From Cyclobacteriaceae bacterium (GTDB lineage: Bacteria; Bacteroidota; Bacteroidia; Cytophagales; Cyclobacteriaceae), in assembly GCA_013140555.1 (NCBI GenBank), contig JABFSO010000143.1, positions 1-36,676 on the forward strand: a stretch of 36,676 bases of DNA, given 5' to 3'. The notes under the pieces were generated by a model. It was not told where the DNA came from. It did no database searches and saw nothing but the letters and a program-made list of their open reading frames with translations. Positions 34,560-36,676 of this stretch are shown here, one piece after another (within the stretch, counting starts at the first letter, position 1; each line of letters opens with the position of its first letter). A program made the translations under genes and the position numbers.

Positions 34560-34973
34560 TTAATCCCATACGTATTTCCAGCTCTTATCCGACTGGCGCT
34601 TCCACACTGTGTGAAAAATCCCGGTTTTAGTAGTGATTTCACCGGAGCTATCGGACAAAGTCATTTTGTATTTCCCATACGTGAAAGCCATATCCCCAGC
34701 CTCACTCACAAAAACAGAGTCCGGTGCCCATTGCAGGCGCGCATTGTCCAAACCAGTCTTTTTGTAAAAATCTAAAATCGCTTCACGGCCATGGATTAGT
34801 TCCCCACGGTTAATGGTGGCATTCTGATCGGCAAACTCGTAAAATGCCTGAGCGATGCTTTTCTCTGCCGCCCTTTTTTCGAAAGCCGCTTCTGCCGCGA
34901 CAATTTCTTGTTGGATGTTTTGCTCCTTGGGCTGACAAGCAACTAAAATGCAAATGAGTAAAAGGTATTTCAT
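34560..34973 (-). CDS. NTF2-like (SnoaL/DUF4440) lipoprotein
   Basis: The 137-residue protein begins with a lipoprotein signal (MKYLLLICILVAC, lipid-modified Cys13) and continues with an NTF2-like cone. It has an early helix IVAAEAAFEKRAAEKSIAQAF, then NATINRGELIHGREAILDFYKK, and a beta part GDMAFTYGKYKMTL and FHTVWKRQSDKSWKYVWD. The layout matches DUF4440/SnoaL. Members range from small ligand-binding proteins to ketosteroid-isomerase-like enzymes; the role here is unknown. It follows the 88-residue membrane protein by 22 bases on the same strand. Confidence 0.85.
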   Translation of the reverse strand: MKYLLLICILVACQPKEQNIQQEIVAAEAAFEKRAAEKSIAQAFYEFADQNATINRGELIHGREAILDFYKKTGLDNARLQWAPDSVFVSEAGDMAFTYGKYKMTLSDSSGEITTKTGIFHTVWKRQSDKSWKYVWD

Positions 34974-34995
34974 TGGAGTTAAAAAAAATCAGTCG

Positions 34996-35262
34996 TTAAA
35001 CTTGAGCGCCAATCCAACAAGAAGGAAATCCAATTAGTACAATCAGCAGAGCTGATAATAAAAAGCTTCGGCCATTTTCTTTAGACTTATTTATAAATGA
35101 AGCGATAGCAACAATAAAATTTAACCCAGAGTGTATGGATATGCAAAAAGCTAATCCAATTAATATACCCAAGCCTTTTTCTGATCCACTGCTAAAGGCT
35201 ATTATAAGAATGGTATATACGAGCAATATGATCAGATTGACACCCACTATTTTATTCTTCAT
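34996..35262 (-). CDS. Small hydrophobic membrane protein of 88 residues
   Basis: I recognise no family. The sequence shows three probable transmembrane helices: VGVNLIILLVYTILIIAF (about 5-22), GLGILIGLAFCISIHSGLNFIVAIASF (about 30-56) and FLLSALLIVLIGFPSCWIG (about 67-85), with a short basic loop KSKENGR before the last. It starts three bases after the radical SAM stop, so the two are almost certainly co-transcribed; the NTF2-like lipoprotein follows after 22 bases. It could be an accessory to the radical SAM enzyme, but this is only context. Confidence 0.7.
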   Translation of the reverse strand: MKNKIVGVNLIILLVYTILIIAFSSGSEKGLGILIGLAFCISIHSGLNFIVAIASFINKSKENGRSFLLSALLIVLIGFPSCWIGAQV

Positions 35263-35265
35263 AAT

Positions 35266-36666
35266 CTAGGATTTAGTTTCCTCTATCAATATTTCATTTA
35301 ATCTTTTCGCCTTGTTATCGCGATAAAACAAATTCATCGTTTCAAACGGTATGATATTTAAATCTTTGTTTACGATGTGCACACATGATTTTTTTACGGC
35401 TCTGACATCAAAATTATGAGCATCCATAAAATGCATAATAATAATGCGAAATAGATTATCGTAACCCAATTGTGGAGCATCAATAGTTGGCAAGCAGCAC
35501 AAAATCGATTTTAATTCTTCAGAGGCTCTTTCAACCGAATTGCCCGTACTGAACATCTGAATCATGTGACTTTTCAATCGCTCATCCTGTTCGTAGACAA
35601 TTGTATTTTTGGAGTTGTTCAATAAGTCATCCGGATTGATATAACGTGTAAGCGGAAAGACCTGATCATCGATCTTTAATGCGTAGCCCATAACCAAAGC
35701 ATCCGGATTGCAAGGCACCGGCAAAAGATCATCTTCATTGAAAATAGCACTTTGCTTTAGTATCTCTTTGCGCACCTCAGTGAGAGTGATCCGATTCAAT
35801 TGCGGATCGTGATTCTCTAATCGGCCTGCTACTTGAGTCGGCTGAAAAGTAATTCCCCGAACGCATTTTTGTTGTAAGGCAAACTCGATTAACGATCCTA
35901 TTTCTCCATCATTAAGTCCCTTTTGCAGGGTGACTACCAGCGTGGTTGACAAATTAAATTTATTCAGATTTTCAATGGCCTTGCGCCTTACCTCTACTAA
36001 GTTTTCGCCCCGTAGTTTTTCTAACACGTGAGGCTGCAGTGAGTCGAATTGTAAATACACCTCAAAGTCTGGCGTGTAACTCGAAAGCTTTTGAACAAAG
36101 GCCTCGTCTTTTGCAATGCGTATACCATTCGTGTTAAGCATTAAATGCCGAATGGGCTTTTTCTTAGCAATGTCCAATATTTTAAAAAAATCAGGATGAA
36201 CGGTAGGTTCACCACCACTGATTTGTACCACATCCGGCTGACCCTCATTTTCAACAATTGCATCCAGCATTGCTTCGATCTCTTCCAGCGTACGATGTCT
36301 TCCAAAGTGAGGCGAAGACTCTGCATAGCAAGTCGGGCAAGTGAGATTGCACCGGTCGGTAACTTCTATTACTGTAAGGCATGAGTGTTGTTCATGATCC
36401 ACACACAAGCCGCAATCATACGGGCAACCGTAGTGGGTAGCCTTATTGAATTTTAATGGCATTTCACTGGGCTTCATGTATTGGCGACACTTCTTGTAAT
36501 ATTCAATATCGTCAGCAATTAGAACTTTTTCCCGACCATGCTCTTGACAGTTTTTGAGCATGAAAACTTTATCATCCTGAAACACAATTTTAGCATCAAC
36601 TCTTTTCAAACAAACCGAACAGATGCTGAGGGTAAAATCATAATACGTATAAGGTCTTTCAGGCAT
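35266..36666 (-). CDS. Radical SAM protein related to archaeal tetraether lipid synthase (Tes/MJ0619-like)
   Basis: The 466-residue enzyme has a radical SAM core with CNLTCPTC (Cys106, Cys110, Cys113), SGGEPTVHPDF (SAM amine-binding GGE), and a C-terminal half with IIMHFMDAHNFDVRAVKKSCVH and IIPFETMNLFYRD. Extra cysteines come before the core: a zinc/rubredoxin-like set CSVC...C (16, 19, 40) and CPYDCGLC...C (81, 85, 88, 96), which could hold auxiliary Fe-S clusters. This matches the MJ0619/Tes family, in which the archaeal enzyme joins phytanyl chains into tetraether lipids. In a Bacteroidota host the substrate cannot be tetraether as such, so the true reaction is unknown. It is complete; the window ends 10 bases upstream. 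Confidence 0.85.
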   Translation of the reverse strand: MPERPYTYYDFTLSICSVCLKRVDAKIVFQDDKVFMLKNCQEHGREKVLIADDIEYYKKCRQYMKPSEMPLKFNKATHYGCPYDCGLCVDHEQHSCLTVIEVTDRCNLTCPTCYAESSPHFGRHRTLEEIEAMLDAIVENEGQPDVVQISGGEPTVHPDFFKILDIAKKKPIRHLMLNTNGIRIAKDEAFVQKLSSYTPDFEVYLQFDSLQPHVLEKLRGENLVEVRRKAIENLNKFNLSTTLVVTLQKGLNDGEIGSLIEFALQQKCVRGITFQPTQVAGRLENHDPQLNRITLTEVRKEILKQSAIFNEDDLLPVPCNPDALVMGYALKIDDQVFPLTRYINPDDLLNNSKNTIVYEQDERLKSHMIQMFSTGNSVERASEELKSILCCLPTIDAPQLGYDNLFRIIIMHFMDAHNFDVRAVKKSCVHIVNKDLNIIPFETMNLFYRDNKAKRLNEILIEETKS

Positions 36667-36676
36667 ATAAAGATTG

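Noticed and set aside
1-36676. CRISPR array, transposon, tRNA or rRNA genes
   Set aside because: No spaced direct repeats, transposase motifs, terminal inverted repeats or cloverleaf structure with a CCA end were found by eye.

Overview
The window comes from a chromosome of the phylum Bacteroidota, most likely the order Cytophagales. The support is a large secreted protein with a type IX secretion sorting domain, a DUF4175 coiled-coil membrane protein, LytS/LytTR signalling, long-form IspH, FtsX-type permeases without an ATPase, almost no Shine-Dalgarno sequences, and several TAnnTTTG-type -7 promoter boxes. There is no phage, transposon, CRISPR array or RNA gene that I can support.

Left part (1-21 kb): a truncated M20 amidohydrolase and an RlmI-like rRNA methyltransferase on the minus strand; then htrA with a 57-residue protein and a terminator, ispH overlapping a TonB-dependent receptor, and a convergent YpdA-like reductase. 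A 1628-residue modular type IX secreted protein ends at a strong UUCG terminator. After it come an IMPACT-family protein, a GNAT-DUF952 fusion overlapping mqo, a secreted DUF3108-like protein, a LytS/LytTR two-component pair, and a HAMP-GAF sensor without a recognisable output domain.

Right part (21-36.7 kb): every gene is on the minus strand. In transcription order from the right edge they are a radical SAM protein resembling archaeal tetraether-lipid synthases, a small membrane protein, an NTF2-like lipoprotein, DUF4175, an RsbW-like ATPase, ybeY, mnmG (gidA), a methyltransferase and an Ig-like lipoprotein. After an AT-rich gap come a TPR protein and an FtsX-type permease.

The most important feature is that gap. 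The 252-base intergenic region 25513-25764 carries four perfect DnaA boxes (TTATCCACA), two in each orientation, plus degenerate copies. About 4.4 kb away, between mnmG and ybeY, are two ParB-binding parS-like palindromes. The G/C balance of the plus strand also shifts from C-rich to G-rich across the gap in sampled blocks. Together with the classical neighbour gidA, this makes the window very likely the chromosomal replication origin and centromere region. A second oddity is ispH: its conserved N-terminus has no ATG, GTG or TTG, and the best start is ATC, just downstream of a TACTTTTG promoter box.
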